Shown piece after piece: positions 29,860-40,489 of a DNA stretch of 64,000 nucleotides. Position 1 is the first letter of the stretch. Every line of letters begins with the position of its first letter. Source of the stretch: Tritrichomonas musculus (taxonomy: Eukaryota; Parabasalia; Tritrichomonadida; Tritrichomonadidae); contig JAPFFF010000078.1 of NCBI GenBank assembly GCA_039105265.1, positions 62,001 through 126,000 on the forward strand, given 5' to 3'. The position numbers and the translations under genes are program-made. The notes beneath the pieces were generated by a model that saw nothing but the letters and a program-made list of their open reading frames with translations, did not search any database and had not been told where the DNA came from.

Positions 29860-31413
29860 ATGCACACAGGATTAGCTAAAATCGATGAAGAATGGGTTCC
29901 CCTTCAAGCTACAGTTTTCACTCGTTGGGTTGTTGCTCATTTAAAAGGTCAAAGCACAGTTGAAGTTAAAGATATAACAACTGATTTAAAGGATGGCATT
30001 GCCCTTGTTGAACTTGCCGAAATTTTAACAGGGAAGAAGCCCACAGAAAACTGGAGTAAAACTCCAAAGTCTCCATATGCTAAAGCCCAAAATTGTGATT
30101 TAGCTCTTAAAATGTTCCAACAGGATGGCGTTCAATTAGTTGGAATGTCAGGAAAAGATATTAGTGATGGCAATAAAAAGCTAACACTAGGTTTAATTTG
30201 GACATTGATTTTGAAATATTCAATCGGAAAAGCACTCACAGGATCATCAACATCAGCTTCATCAGCATTAGTTGATGAAAAAGTTTTGAAGACATGGGCT
30301 GCAGATCGAATTAAAGGTTACGAACATACTGATGGATTCCAACCATACGATATGTCAGTTTGCGCTTTGCTAGATACATATTATCCAACTGAAATGAATT
30401 ATAAGTCACTCAATCCAGAAAAGCCAGAAGAAAACTTATTATCTGCATGCAAAGTGATGCACAAGCATGATATCGATATTTTAGTTTACCCAGAAGATCT
30501 TAAAGAAAACGAAATTGATGAAAAGACACTTTTGACTCAACTTTCAGCCATTAAAGCAGTTGTTTCTAAAATTGATGAACCACAAGTTCAATCAAGAAGC
30601 GTAACAAGTCAACAACAAGGTAAAACATCATCATATTCGACTTCACAGCAAACAAACACATCATCATACTCGACTTCACAACAAACAAACACATCATCGT
30701 ATTCATCTACCCAACAAACAAACACATCGTCATACTCGACTTCACAACAAACAAACACATCATCGTATTCATCTACCCAACAAAATAACTCCTCATCACA
30801 ACAAAGTAGCCAAAATTTAAGCGCAGTTCGTGATAGAAGTGCTAGCCTAGAACAAGTTCCTTTGTCAGAAAGCCCATCATCTGGCTTGACAGGAGCCATT
30901 GGAGATAACAGTGAATATGAAGGACGTCTTTTCGGTATCACATGCACAATGCCAACCGAAGAATATAATAGCTTACAACCAGACCCAAGCGCACATCACA
31001 GAGGCGGCTCAACAGTTACACTTGCCCTTACATTTGTTCAAATAGACCAACCATTCATTAACCCAGCAGGAAGAAAATTAGATCTTGCCCTTGCCAATAT
31101 TGAATATGACCCATACCAACAATTTACATTCGGAAGGAATGAATGGAATACAGTTATTGATTCTAAATTCCAGAAAGGTATGGTTTGGGATGTTGCCAAC
31201 GAATTAGATTTAGATCCACCAGAGGGAACAGAATTTTATTTGTTCCCATTCCACGGAAGACACAACCAACACTTCGTTTATCATAATGGCCACATTTATG
31301 CTAAACAAAATGGACAAGTTGTTACTTATAATGGAGGTGATAAACCATTAGTAATGCGTAAGCTCTCAAATGAACTTAAGAACAGACAAACATTCCAAAT
31401 CCATTTAATTTAA
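29860..31413 (+). CDS. actin-binding protein with two calponin-homology domains
   Basis: The 517-residue protein should bind F-actin. CH domain 1 covers about residues 17-125 (FTRWVVAHLKG, LKDGIALVELAEILTGK, LTLGLIWTLILKYSI) and CH domain 2 about 140-245 (LKTWAADRIKGYEHTDGF, PYDMSVCALLDTYYP), the tandem arrangement of alpha-actinin and filamin. A linker of about 95 residues is Ser/Thr/Gln-rich and contains five near-identical 11-residue units close to SSYSTSQQTNT. The last 155 residues form a separate compact-looking domain (from about YEGRLFGITCTMP to the end) with GRNEWNTVIDSKFQKGMVWD, which I do not recognise. No spectrin repeats or EF hands follow, so it is not an actinin. The codon choice is more conserved and the gene looks highly expressed. 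It converges on the transporter gene 92 bp downstream. Confidence 0.88.
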   Translation: MHTGLAKIDEEWVPLQATVFTRWVVAHLKGQSTVEVKDITTDLKDGIALVELAEILTGKKPTENWSKTPKSPYAKAQNCDLALKMFQQDGVQLVGMSGKDISDGNKKLTLGLIWTLILKYSIGKALTGSSTSASSALVDEKVLKTWAADRIKGYEHTDGFQPYDMSVCALLDTYYPTEMNYKSLNPEKPEENLLSACKVMHKHDIDILVYPEDLKENEIDEKTLLTQLSAIKAVVSKIDEPQVQSRSVTSQQQGKTSSYSTSQQTNTSSYSTSQQTNTSSYSSTQQTNTSSYSTSQQTNTSSYSSTQQNNSSSQQSSQNLSAVRDRSASLEQVPLSESPSSGLTGAIGDNSEYEGRLFGITCTMPTEEYNSLQPDPSAHHRGGSTVTLALTFVQIDQPFINPAGRKLDLALANIEYDPYQQFTFGRNEWNTVIDSKFQKGMVWDVANELDLDPPEGTEFYLFPFHGRHNQHFVYHNGHIYAKQNGQVVTYNGGDKPLVMRKLSNELKNRQTFQIHLI

Positions 31414-31505
31414 AAATAGATGAATAAAAAAAAACTTTTTAAATTATCAATTTTTATAGTATTCATGGATATATTTATTCAAACAAAAACAAAATAAAAT
31501 AATGA

Positions 31506-33110
31506 TCATGATGACGATAAAGAATAAGAATAATCAAAACTAGAACTATTATCACTACTATCTATGGTTTCAGTATTCTCTTCATTTTGAACACTTCTAA
31601 TTTCTCCATTTTGAATATTTTTATTTTCAAATTTTTCTTCTTCACTTTTCTCAACATTATCAGCATTAATACTTTTTTCAACATTAGTATTAACATCTTT
31701 CTCATTATTAACGTCGGAATTTACTTTGCTTATATTGGTATCGTCTGGTGCTGCGTTAAATTTATAAATATTATTTTGTTCAGAATTTCTATTTTCTAGA
31801 TGTGGTTTGGTTTTAGCAGCTTCAACATCTACTTCATCTTCTTCATCTTCTTCATTAACAATATTATCACGGGTTTCATCTCTACTACTGTTTCTCTCAT
31901 TTTTATTCCCAAATAAGCTTCGTCTTTTTTGACCAAGAACTCTCCCTTTCATCTCTGGCAAAAAAAATATTCCGAACAAACCAGAGACAAGCGTTAAAAT
32001 AAAGTAGAAAAACCAAGTCCAAGATAAACTTAGGGAATTCGTCATAAATCGGAAAGAAAATACGTTGATACTGCATAAAGCCCATCTTAATACTTGACTA
32101 GCCCCCATACCGAAAGGTCGGACTTCATCTGGAAAAATTTCAGGGATAACAACATCGGGAAGAGGAAGTAAACCAATACCATTGAAAAATAGGTAGAAGA
32201 AAAGACAAATAATTGGAAGTGTTTTGGATATTACATACTTTTCGTTTGCCCATAGTAAAATTAAGAAAAGTGCTTGGCCAAAAGAAGAAGTGATCCACAT
32301 AACCTTCCGACCAAGGCGATCTACAAGTGGAGTTGATGTTAAGACTGATAAAAACAAAGAACAAATGACAATAGTTGAAGCAACAGATGGCTCAATTGTA
32401 ATTTCTGACGTTATAAAAATAGGATTAAGATTTGCGAGAATAGCTGGCATGCCAGAAAATTCTGAAAAAAATACAATAAAAAAACTGAGAAAAACTGGTT
32501 TCATGTATTTGAAATGAAAAATTGTTCGATTTGAGATTTTGTCTTCCCGCATTTTACTAACAACTGGCGACTCTGGAGCACATATGATTAAAATTAAATC
32601 TATTATTGGAATTATTAAGCAAAGACCTGAAATTACTTTCCATTTTAGCCAGATCCCAAGAAAATAAACAAACAATTCTCCAAGTGCTGTAAAAATTGAG
32701 TTTATTGTACCATATCCGCCTCTTGAATTAGATGGTGCAAGTTCTGCTATATAAACAGGAATAACAGTTGATATACCACCAATTCCTAGACCTACTATTC
32801 CTCGTCCAATAAAAGCAAGAACTTTATAAGAACGTTTAGTAATTGCAATAAAAATCCATCCAACTATTACAATTAGAGTTGAGACCAGTGATGGAAATTT
32901 TCTTCCGAAAAATCGAACAGCGATATTAACTATTGGACCTCCAAATATTGCTAAAACTGGGTTAAGGGCATTGAAAAGTGATGATGACCATGCAATATCA
33001 AAATCAAGATCTGTGATTAACGATTCATAGGACGCCGAATAAAACGACTGTGCTGCGCCGATTGAAAAATTTGCGATACCAAGTAGAATAACAAAAAGAA
33101 GGGAGTGCAT
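31506..33110 (-). CDS. MFS sugar transporter (GLUT-like)
   Basis: A 534-residue plasma-membrane-type transporter of the sugar porter family, which moves hexoses by facilitated diffusion or symport. It has about 12 hydrophobic segments in the first 400 residues. Family signatures are visible: FGRKFPSLVS after segment 2, RGIVGLGIGGISTVIPVYIAELAP...RGGYGT around segment 4, PESP after segment 6, VDRLGRK in the second half, and PEMKGR after segment 12. The last 130 residues are an acidic, Asn/Glu/Ser-rich cytoplasmic tail of low complexity, much longer than in typical GLUT proteins and possibly regulatory. The start is the ATG at 33110. The gene is divergent from the one at 33833. Confidence 0.9.
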   Translation of the reverse strand: MHSLLFVILLGIANFSIGAAQSFYSASYESLITDLDFDIAWSSSLFNALNPVLAIFGGPIVNIAVRFFGRKFPSLVSTLIVIVGWIFIAITKRSYKVLAFIGRGIVGLGIGGISTVIPVYIAELAPSNSRGGYGTINSIFTALGELFVYFLGIWLKWKVISGLCLIIPIIDLILIICAPESPVVSKMREDKISNRTIFHFKYMKPVFLSFFIVFFSEFSGMPAILANLNPIFITSEITIEPSVASTIVICSLFLSVLTSTPLVDRLGRKVMWITSSFGQALFLILLWANEKYVISKTLPIICLFFYLFFNGIGLLPLPDVVIPEIFPDEVRPFGMGASQVLRWALCSINVFSFRFMTNSLSLSWTWFFYFILTLVSGLFGIFFLPEMKGRVLGQKRRSLFGNKNERNSSRDETRDNIVNEEDEEDEVDVEAAKTKPHLENRNSEQNNIYKFNAAPDDTNISKVNSDVNNEKDVNTNVEKSINADNVEKSEEEKFENKNIQNGEIRSVQNEENTETIDSSDNSSSFDYSYSLSSS

Positions 33111-33687
33111 AATAAATCTTTTGCGTTAGCTTTGGAGATTCAAAGAGAGATAGTTAAAAAAAAAAATTGAGATTTTTCAATTTTTGAATATATAAATTTT
33201 TATTTATTGAAAAAGTCATAATTCAATACTTTCAACTTTCACCGAATTTGATTTACAATACAAAAGTTTCAAAAAATGATCGTAAATTTTTTATTCATAG
33301 AAACTAGTATAAATATATATCAGATATAATTTTTATTTCTAAACAGAATAAAAATAGCACATATTTACCTTAAATGGTCAATTATTTACCCATCATTTTT
33401 TATTTTCAAAATATTTTCAAAATTGAAAATATGTTTTGAAAAAAAAAAAAAAAAAAATTAAATGTAAAACTTGTTTTTTTATATACACCTTCCATTTAAA
33501 TTAAAATTGCATTATATTGATAACCACCCATTTATATTTATTTTAAAATTATAAATAATATACTACATTATATAAATTATCTAAATTATGCATATATTCT
33601 TTTTGAAACCTATTTATTAATGAAGAAAATATAGTATATTTTGAATAGGAGGTGCAAATAAAAAAACAAGGTTTATATACTAACATA

Positions 33688-33749
<62 letters not shown>

Positions 33750-33832
33750 GAGAGTAAAATATCATGAGATATTTAAATGTTAATTCTCACAAAAATTTTT
33801 AAATAGTAAACGGAAAATTGAATCCTGTTTTT
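33111..33832. other. divergent intergenic region with a T13A44 homopolymer
   Basis: About 720 bp between two divergent genes. The main feature is a run of 13 T directly followed by 44 A at 33688-33744, with another A-run near 33441-33457. No further element is visible. Confidence 0.6.
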
Positions 33833-36361
33833 ATGAGCGATAATAGTATCAGTGAAATTGACTGTAATGACCTTTTAAACCAAATAGGTTTGGGCGCTGA
33901 TGAAAATAAAGATGAAAATAATAAAAAGGAAACCAAAAAAAGAAGAAAAGTTCGAACAAATATTAATAAAAATTCTTTTCAGAAAACACAAAATAATGAT
34001 ACTCAAACCAATAAAAATAAAAACAAAGCGCCATTAATAAATTTAGATGCTTATATTAATCCTAAAAAATCTGATTTTGAAATCGACGACGACGATTTTT
34101 CTTTACCATCAGAAAATAATCTTTCCAACCAAACAAAAAACGTTACAAATACATTGGATACTAGTAATACAAATAAGAATTTGGAATTAAATTTATCTCA
34201 GATTTCTCAACAAAAAATCTCAACTGATTACGAAGATATTCATTCATATTCATCATTAAGCGACAATAATAATATTAAATCAGATAATAAATTAAAAACT
34301 GATTCAAGTGAAAAACAGAATATTATTGAAATAAGGAATGAAATAGCTAATGAAGATCAAAAATCAAATACTGATATATTTAATATTGATTCAATTTCTG
34401 ATACCAATAAAAAAAAGTCTTCTGATATCCAAAAAGAAATGCAATCTGCTAAAGAAAACAAAATAGAAGATCAACCTAAAAAAGTAATAGAAAATTCGAA
34501 CACAGCCAATGATCAGAAGCCTCAAGTGAAACGGAATCTGAACAAACCTAAGAAGAAAATTACTCGCATTGATTTATCCAAATGCTTTGATTTACAAATG
34601 CAGAACAGCAATAATACTATTTCGGATGACAATAAAATCAATTCTAAAAATAACGATTCTTTTGCAAATATAAATAATATTATTTCAAATGCTATAAATG
34701 AAGATGAAAATGCAAACGAAACAAAAGATATTTATAAAGAAAAAAAACTTGATTTTAGTAAAGATAATAAAATAAATCGATCTACATTGCTAATTGAACA
34801 AAGAATATCTGATTATTTAAATCTTTCAATAAAGAAAGTCATTACAGATTTTACAACTGAATTATCATCATTGCTATCTGAATCTGATTTATTTGATAGC
34901 ATAATTAAGCGATTTATGATAGATATCAGAAAAGAGATTCTAGATAATATTGATTTTTCAAATAATGATCAGAGCAACCTCTCTTTTTCATATTCACAAC
35001 CTTCATCATTTATTCCAGATTATTATTCATCCAGTATTTCTGAACTCAACACCTCAACAGAAGGTTTTAAAGATATATTTATTGAATTGAACGGCTATTC
35101 ACCGTTAAACTCAGAAAAGTCATTATTTATACTCACTGAATGCCAATCACAAATCCAAGCCAGCAAGAACTTCTTAGCAGACAAAATTTCTCCATTAATT
35201 ATAGATATACATAATGAAGTCCAAAAATCGGCAAAAAAGGTCAAATTGAAGGTGAAAAAATTTAAATTATTACGAAAAAAATCCATTATATATGATAAAT
35301 TATTTGATTTAGAAAAAAGAGAATATGAACATCAGATAGAGTCCAGAATTTCTGAAATCAATAGAATTGGTCTTCGATCACCAAAATCATTATCTCCGAT
35401 ATCTGCGTCTGCCAGTTTTTATGAAGAAGATTCGATCACTGAACGGATCCGTGAATTTTCAATGATTCCAACAATTGATGACATTTGTAAAGAACTGACG
35501 CCCATCGTCAAATATCTGAAGAAAAAGGCAAAACCAAAAACAAGGTCAAATGTCAGTTTTTCAACTGATGCAGAATCTCTATCGTTGTCGAATTTGTCGA
35601 CCTCTTTCTTTCCCATCTCACCCATTTCGTCATCCAATGCTGAGACGCCTCTCCAGTACTACTCGTCGAGAGGCAAGGAGATCAAGAAGGGCAAGGAAGA
35701 GTCAAGAGCGCTTCGACAAGCATATCAGCAAAAACTTCAAGAATTCTGTTCAAATTCATCGTTATTAACAATGGAGCAGCAGAGCCAATTATCAAGGCAG
35801 ACAGCAGCAACAGCAACATCAATATCATTGCTTCAAACAAATCCAACAAACTTTTATGAAAATAGCGTAACAAAATTGAATAGGCATTCAAATTCAAACA
35901 CAAAAATTTTGAATGAAGACGATATTGAAAATGACGAATTGTTGAATTCTTTGAGATTGCAGGTGGACGAAATGAATAGGAAAATGGAAGAGGACGTGAA
36001 TAGTACTACCCAATTTATTAAAAAGGTGTCAAGAAGAAATAGAAGGCATAGCGTCAATTCTTCACATCACAATCATCGGCACCACCACAGACATTCTAGT
36101 ATCGCACCCGTTCCTTCAATTCAAAGAGGAAAACTCGAGTTGAGTAGCGAAATAAGCTTGTCAAATGTAAGCGATAACGAATCTATGAAATTCGACATAA
36201 AGAAAAATGAAAGAAGAAAGGCCTCAGTGGACTCAAGAATAACTAGATCTTCTTTGGATGGATCGAAAAATCAGATAAAAAAGAAAGATAAAAATATTCA
36301 GACAGATACATTTATAAAGAAACAAGACAATGTCCGTAGAAAAAGCCATAGCAAGCATTAG
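33833..36361 (+). CDS. large Asn/Lys/Ser-rich protein of unknown function
   Basis: I start at the ATG at 33833 (MSDNSISEIDCNDLLNQ), since the frame upstream begins only with TTG; this gives 842 residues. The first 310 residues are low-complexity, rich in Asn, Lys, Asp and Ser. Residues about 320-370 (LIEQRISDYLNLSIKKVITDFTTELSSLL) and 440-510 look helical and may form a coiled coil, including a basic AKKVKLKVKKFKLLRKK part. Residues 640-740 hold more helix, then comes a His-rich patch (HHNHRHHHRHSS) and a basic tail. No signal peptide or membrane segment is present. The layout resembles basal-body or centrosome scaffold proteins, but this is only an impression and I assign no function. Confidence 0.7.
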   Translation: MSDNSISEIDCNDLLNQIGLGADENKDENNKKETKKRRKVRTNINKNSFQKTQNNDTQTNKNKNKAPLINLDAYINPKKSDFEIDDDDFSLPSENNLSNQTKNVTNTLDTSNTNKNLELNLSQISQQKISTDYEDIHSYSSLSDNNNIKSDNKLKTDSSEKQNIIEIRNEIANEDQKSNTDIFNIDSISDTNKKKSSDIQKEMQSAKENKIEDQPKKVIENSNTANDQKPQVKRNLNKPKKKITRIDLSKCFDLQMQNSNNTISDDNKINSKNNDSFANINNIISNAINEDENANETKDIYKEKKLDFSKDNKINRSTLLIEQRISDYLNLSIKKVITDFTTELSSLLSESDLFDSIIKRFMIDIRKEILDNIDFSNNDQSNLSFSYSQPSSFIPDYYSSSISELNTSTEGFKDIFIELNGYSPLNSEKSLFILTECQSQIQASKNFLADKISPLIIDIHNEVQKSAKKVKLKVKKFKLLRKKSIIYDKLFDLEKREYEHQIESRISEINRIGLRSPKSLSPISASASFYEEDSITERIREFSMIPTIDDICKELTPIVKYLKKKAKPKTRSNVSFSTDAESLSLSNLSTSFFPISPISSSNAETPLQYYSSRGKEIKKGKEESRALRQAYQQKLQEFCSNSSLLTMEQQSQLSRQTAATATSISLLQTNPTNFYENSVTKLNRHSNSNTKILNEDDIENDELLNSLRLQVDEMNRKMEEDVNSTTQFIKKVSRRNRRHSVNSSHHNHRHHHRHSSIAPVPSIQRGKLELSSEISLSNVSDNESMKFDIKKNERRKASVDSRITRSSLDGSKNQIKKKDKNIQTDTFIKKQDNVRRKSHSKH

Positions 36362-36715
36362 TTATTGTTGCTTAATAGCATTTGTTTATTCATGCGTTTA
36401 TTTATTTATTTTTTGTTTGTATTAATAAAATTATTTATATATATATATATATATAAAATAATAGCAGCACTAAATATGTGCCTTAAATACGTCATTTATA
36501 AATTCATAGAATGCTTTTAGGAATTAAAAAATTTTCAAGTGAAAAAATTGTATGAGTTTTCTTAAAATTGAATGTTGTAAAAGGTATCCAAAAAGGTCGC
36601 TTTTCCAGTCTACCTCAATAAACTTTGTTTTTTTTAATTTTCGCGTGTAAACTTACGGTTTCTAAGAATTTATTTCAAATATTGAATGTTGATCCAATGT
36701 TATTAATATCTTTTA
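36362..36715. other. convergent intergenic region with (TA)n microsatellite
   Basis: Contains AATAAAATT soon after the upstream stop and a (TA) run at about 36436-36456. No gene is seen. It is the shared 3' region of two convergent genes. Confidence 0.5.
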
Positions 36716-38902
36716 TCATTCATTTTGTTCAATTTTTATAAATGGATCTTTCATATCGTGAGGAACCATCATAATTTTGCTTTTCATTGGATCAAAATTA
36801 TCAATGTTGATCCTATGCAATTTAGAATTTTCATCGAATTCAATGATTTCGAGATTTTCGCAATACCAAAAAGCTTTTTGGCTCACATATATCACGCTCT
36901 TAGGAATGGAAAAGCTTGAAAATTCACAATCACAAAATGCCATGTTCCCAATTGACAACAATTCAGAGTTTTCTGCGAATTCGAAAATTTTTATTTCAGA
37001 TTGTGAGAAAGCATGACTACCAATCAAGTAAACATGAGAAGGAATTTTGATTTGAACCAATGAAGTAATGTTAAAGGCGCCATTTTCAATTGAATGCAAT
37101 CTAGAATCATCAAAAAAATCGACAAATTCAAGTTTTTTGCAAAAAAAGAAAGCGCATTCATCGATTTTGGTTACAGATGAAGGAATAGTTATTCGTTTGA
37201 TTGAAGTCCAAGCGAGACTATATTTTCCAATCTCATTTAATTGAGAATTATCTTCAAATGTAACACTTTTAAGCATGTTGCAATCTGCGAAAGCAAAAGA
37301 AGCGATTTTTTTTATTGTTGATGGAATTGTTGCCTCTTTAATATCGCGTCTTGCGAAGTAAAGAATGTCATAATCACTGCCAAATGGACTTGATTTACCG
37401 AGAATGAATTTATTATCATAATAAATGATGCTGTTTACATTGTTGCTTTGAATTATGCTTATATCTTTTAGTTTGTAGACTTGGTAAAAGCAACCTTCAT
37501 TGAATTTCAATACACTTGAAGGCAAAGACATCTTTTCAAATTCGCAACAAGAGAAGGCATCTTTATCGATTTCTTCCAATTGTGAATTTTCACAGAATTC
37601 AACACAATGAAGCCTTTGACAATTGTCAAATGATTTGGATGCAATTCGTCTGACAAATGATGGGATGACAATTTCTTCAATATCCCGACGAACAAAAAGA
37701 AGGACATCATAACTGTCACTTTTTTCATCAGATTTTCCAAGAAGAATTGAATCATTCATATATAAATAGCGTGTATTGTTAGGTAATATTAAAACTCGAT
37801 TCAATGCAAACATCCCTCCACACCAGCCTTCTTTAAGCTCCACTGAATTCGATGGAATTTCGATCTCTTCAATCGGAGTCAATGAAAATGCATCAGATTC
37901 AATCACTCTCAATTCAGAATCAGATTGAAAAAAAATCTTTTTTAGGTTTCTACATTGTGAAATAGAGCGTGTTCCAATCTTTACAACATGTTTCGGAATG
38001 GTTATTCTATCAAACAGACAACTATAAAAGCATTCATCTTCAAGAATTTTCAATTTTGAATCTTCTTTAAAAATGATATTTGAAAGCTTGCTATAATGAA
38101 AGGCACGGCTACAAATATCTGTGACTGTTGATGGAATAGTAATGCTTTCAATGTATGAGTAAAGAAAAGATTCCTTCTCAATGACCTGAAGTTCAGAATC
38201 ATTTGAAAATTCAATTGATTTCAATTCTCTCGATTTTTCAAACGATTTCTCATAAATGGTTTTAATCACATATTCTTCTCCGTTGTATTCAATTGAACGT
38301 GGAATAAAAATGTCACCTTTGGCTGATGAACTATTGAAAATTCCGGCGGTTTTGTCATCTTCATTTAAGACGAATGTCAAATCGTTTATTTTCACATTTT
38401 TTCTTGTAAATAAAAAAATTAATTTTGCATTTTCGTCTGTACATGCTTCGAATAGGTCTTGTTTGACTTCTAAATATTGTTGTTGACTGTCAATTCCTGG
38501 ACCATGGAAGAGTGAATGAATGATTTGTTGGTAATTTTTGATTTTTGAATTATATTTTTCTTTTGATTCTTTTAGCTTGGATTTGAGTTTGTTATTGTTG
38601 GTGGTTAAAGATAAAAATTCATAACATTGCGTTTTCTGCTGGTAAAGTTGTATGAGGTTTCGCATTATGTCGAATTCTCTGCTTAATTGATCATACTCTG
38701 AAATATTTGAGCTAAAATCTGGGATTATGCCATTGATACAGAAATTAATGAAGGATTCAAATGTTTCTTTACAAACTTGTGATTTGATGATATATTGTCT
38801 TTCCGAGATTAATGTTTGATAAATCTTTTGATCAATATTACTAAAAAAATGAAAATTGTCTGCCAGTTCCAATGTCACATCTTTTAAAATAAACTTTATC
38901 AT
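36716..38902 (-). CDS. BspA-like leucine-rich repeat protein
   Basis: A 728-residue protein of the BspA/LRR_5 family, very abundant in trichomonads. I start at the ATG at 38902 because the longer frame begins with GTG. The first 60 residues resemble a BTB-like leader (VCKETFESFINFCING), followed by a coiled coil at about 85-130 (LKSKLKESKEKYNSKIKNYQQIIHSL). From about 215 to 700 the protein is made of LRR_5 units with the pattern I-x-x-x-A-F-x-x-C-x-x-L-x-x-I-x-I-P-S-S-V-x-x-I. Interruptions with DILLFARRDIKEAVIP-like segments occur twice. There is no signal peptide and no membrane segment, so this member is probably intracellular, unlike surface BspA proteins. Its partner is unknown. Confidence 0.88.
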   Translation of the reverse strand: MIKFILKDVTLELADNFHFFSNIDQKIYQTLISERQYIIKSQVCKETFESFINFCINGIIPDFSSNISEYDQLSREFDIMRNLIQLYQQKTQCYEFLSLTTNNNKLKSKLKESKEKYNSKIKNYQQIIHSLFHGPGIDSQQQYLEVKQDLFEACTDENAKLIFLFTRKNVKINDLTFVLNEDDKTAGIFNSSSAKGDIFIPRSIEYNGEEYVIKTIYEKSFEKSRELKSIEFSNDSELQVIEKESFLYSYIESITIPSTVTDICSRAFHYSKLSNIIFKEDSKLKILEDECFYSCLFDRITIPKHVVKIGTRSISQCRNLKKIFFQSDSELRVIESDAFSLTPIEEIEIPSNSVELKEGWCGGMFALNRVLILPNNTRYLYMNDSILLGKSDEKSDSYDVLLFVRRDIEEIVIPSFVRRIASKSFDNCQRLHCVEFCENSQLEEIDKDAFSCCEFEKMSLPSSVLKFNEGCFYQVYKLKDISIIQSNNVNSIIYYDNKFILGKSSPFGSDYDILYFARRDIKEATIPSTIKKIASFAFADCNMLKSVTFEDNSQLNEIGKYSLAWTSIKRITIPSSVTKIDECAFFFCKKLEFVDFFDDSRLHSIENGAFNITSLVQIKIPSHVYLIGSHAFSQSEIKIFEFAENSELLSIGNMAFCDCEFSSFSIPKSVIYVSQKAFWYCENLEIIEFDENSKLHRINIDNFDPMKSKIMMVPHDMKDPFIKIEQNE

Positions 38903-40160
38903 GATTTTCACTTTCTATTTTTATGAAAAATAATTTTTATAAAATTTTTGACAAAAAACACTCAAAAAAAATATTTGTGAATAAAGCATGCCAAAACTTA
39001 TCATAGCTAAACTTCATTCATATTCATATTTACTGATTTTTTTTTATAATGAGCTACTTCAAAACTTTATTTAACCTTATTTCATATCTGAATAAAAAGC
39101 AGTGTTAAAGTGTATCTTAGATATTTTTTTTTTTTATAAAGATTTCAAGTTGGAATTGCTTTTAAAGCTCTCTCAATTGCATATGGTTGTTGAGAACAAA
39201 ACTTGTCTCAATTGGTTTTTAGTGCTGATTGTATGATTGTTCCAATTGACATATTTTAGAATACACATGTGCTTTTATTTCTTATTTGAGTGAATTAAAA
39301 CGTTGTTATTTTATTAACTTTTGGCTCCTGACGATTTCAATCTCCTTAGTGAGATGCCAATTGCTGATTGAAAGATGATCCAAATTGTTGCTTTAATAAA
39401 ATATTTTTTTATTTTAAAGAAGTTTTCGATCTGATTTATCTCTTTCGATGACATCTCGTTGATTTGTTAGCACTGTTTCAAACTCACTTTGTAGATCACT
39501 TAATTTTCCTTCAAAAAAAAAAAAAAAAAAAAAAAAAAAATGATATTAATTAAAACTTAAATCCATAAAGATCTTTTATTATAAAAAAGAATGAATTAAA
39601 AATTATTTCATAGAAGTGCATGCATAGAAAGCGTCGGCATCAATTGAAATTGATGATACACTTGTTAACGATGAGCAATTTTCAAAGCATGAAGTATCAA
39701 TAACTGTTATTTGTGCATTGATCACAACTGTCTTTAATTAAAGACAGTCGTGAGTATCAATTCAATTTTTATACAACTATTGAGATTTAAATTAAAGACA
39801 GTCACTTTTTGTGAGTATCAATTCAATTTTTTCTTCAATCAAAGACAACTATTTGATTACGTGCAAATATCTTTTTGAAAATTGATTTATCAAATGTGAT
39901 GATTTCTTGCTTGAATAAATTAATAAGAACAAGCTTGTTCCTTTTGAATTAATTGTGAATCCCCCTATTGGAAAAATTTTGTTTGATATTCGAGTTTTGT
40001 TAATGCCAAAACAACTGCTCTCATATTATCATTCTCAAATTATATTCTTTTCATCATTTTGAATTATATGCAAATTAAATTATTCTATATCACAAAAGCA
40101 AAGCAAGATCAAATAGCAATCATAGATGAATAATATTCAAAAATAGTCAAATAGCATACA
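38903..40160. other. gene-free stretch with palindrome and homopolymer
   Basis: No gene found. It holds an A-run at about 39516-39540, the 22-bp palindrome at 39727-39748 and short direct repeats (ATTAAAGACAGTC and GTGAGTATCAATTCAATTTT, each twice) between 39735 and 39830. Confidence 0.55.
39727..39748. repeat. 22-bp perfect palindrome
   Basis: ACTGTCTTTAATTAAAGACAG plus T reads the same on both strands without a loop. Half of it (ATTAAAGACAGTC) recurs at about 39793-39806, followed in both places by GTGAGTATCAATTCAATTTT. Such a site could bind a dimeric factor, but there is no evidence of use. Confidence 0.7.
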
Positions 40161-40382
40161 TTGTCTATCGACTATTTTAAAAAATTATTATTAAAAATTT
40201 TTTATAAAAAAACGAAAGGCAACCTTTCGCAAGTTGAGAAAATTCGTTTGGGGATGCCCAACTATAAAGTTATCGCAGCCCAACAATTTCATCAATTCTC
40301 TCGTGCAATAGAACCGATGAGACCATCCAATGACCTCCCACTTGACAAAGTCATTGCAAACAAGATAAGTAAAAAACTCTGA
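40161..40382 (+). pseudogene. short relic related to the following coiled-coil gene
   Basis: An open frame of 73 codons without ATG at its 5' end (only TTG) contains VEKIRLGMPNYKVIAAQQFHQFS, which resembles TISQIKLGIPPVESAESFKQIM in the next gene, at about the same distance from the C-terminal end of a helix. It may be a decayed partial duplicate of that gene. The evidence is a single local resemblance. Confidence 0.3.
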
Positions 40383-40489
40383 CATATTATTATTTTTGCA
40401 TATATTATTTTTTAAAAGGTGATTTTTTTATAAATTGAGAAAATATATTTGAGAGGATTTATGATACGTTTATTTATTTTATAATTACA

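Noticed and set aside
30609-30947. Minus-strand frame with CCEVEYDDVFV repeats
   Set aside because: Antisense of the Ser/Gln linker repeats of the CH-domain gene.
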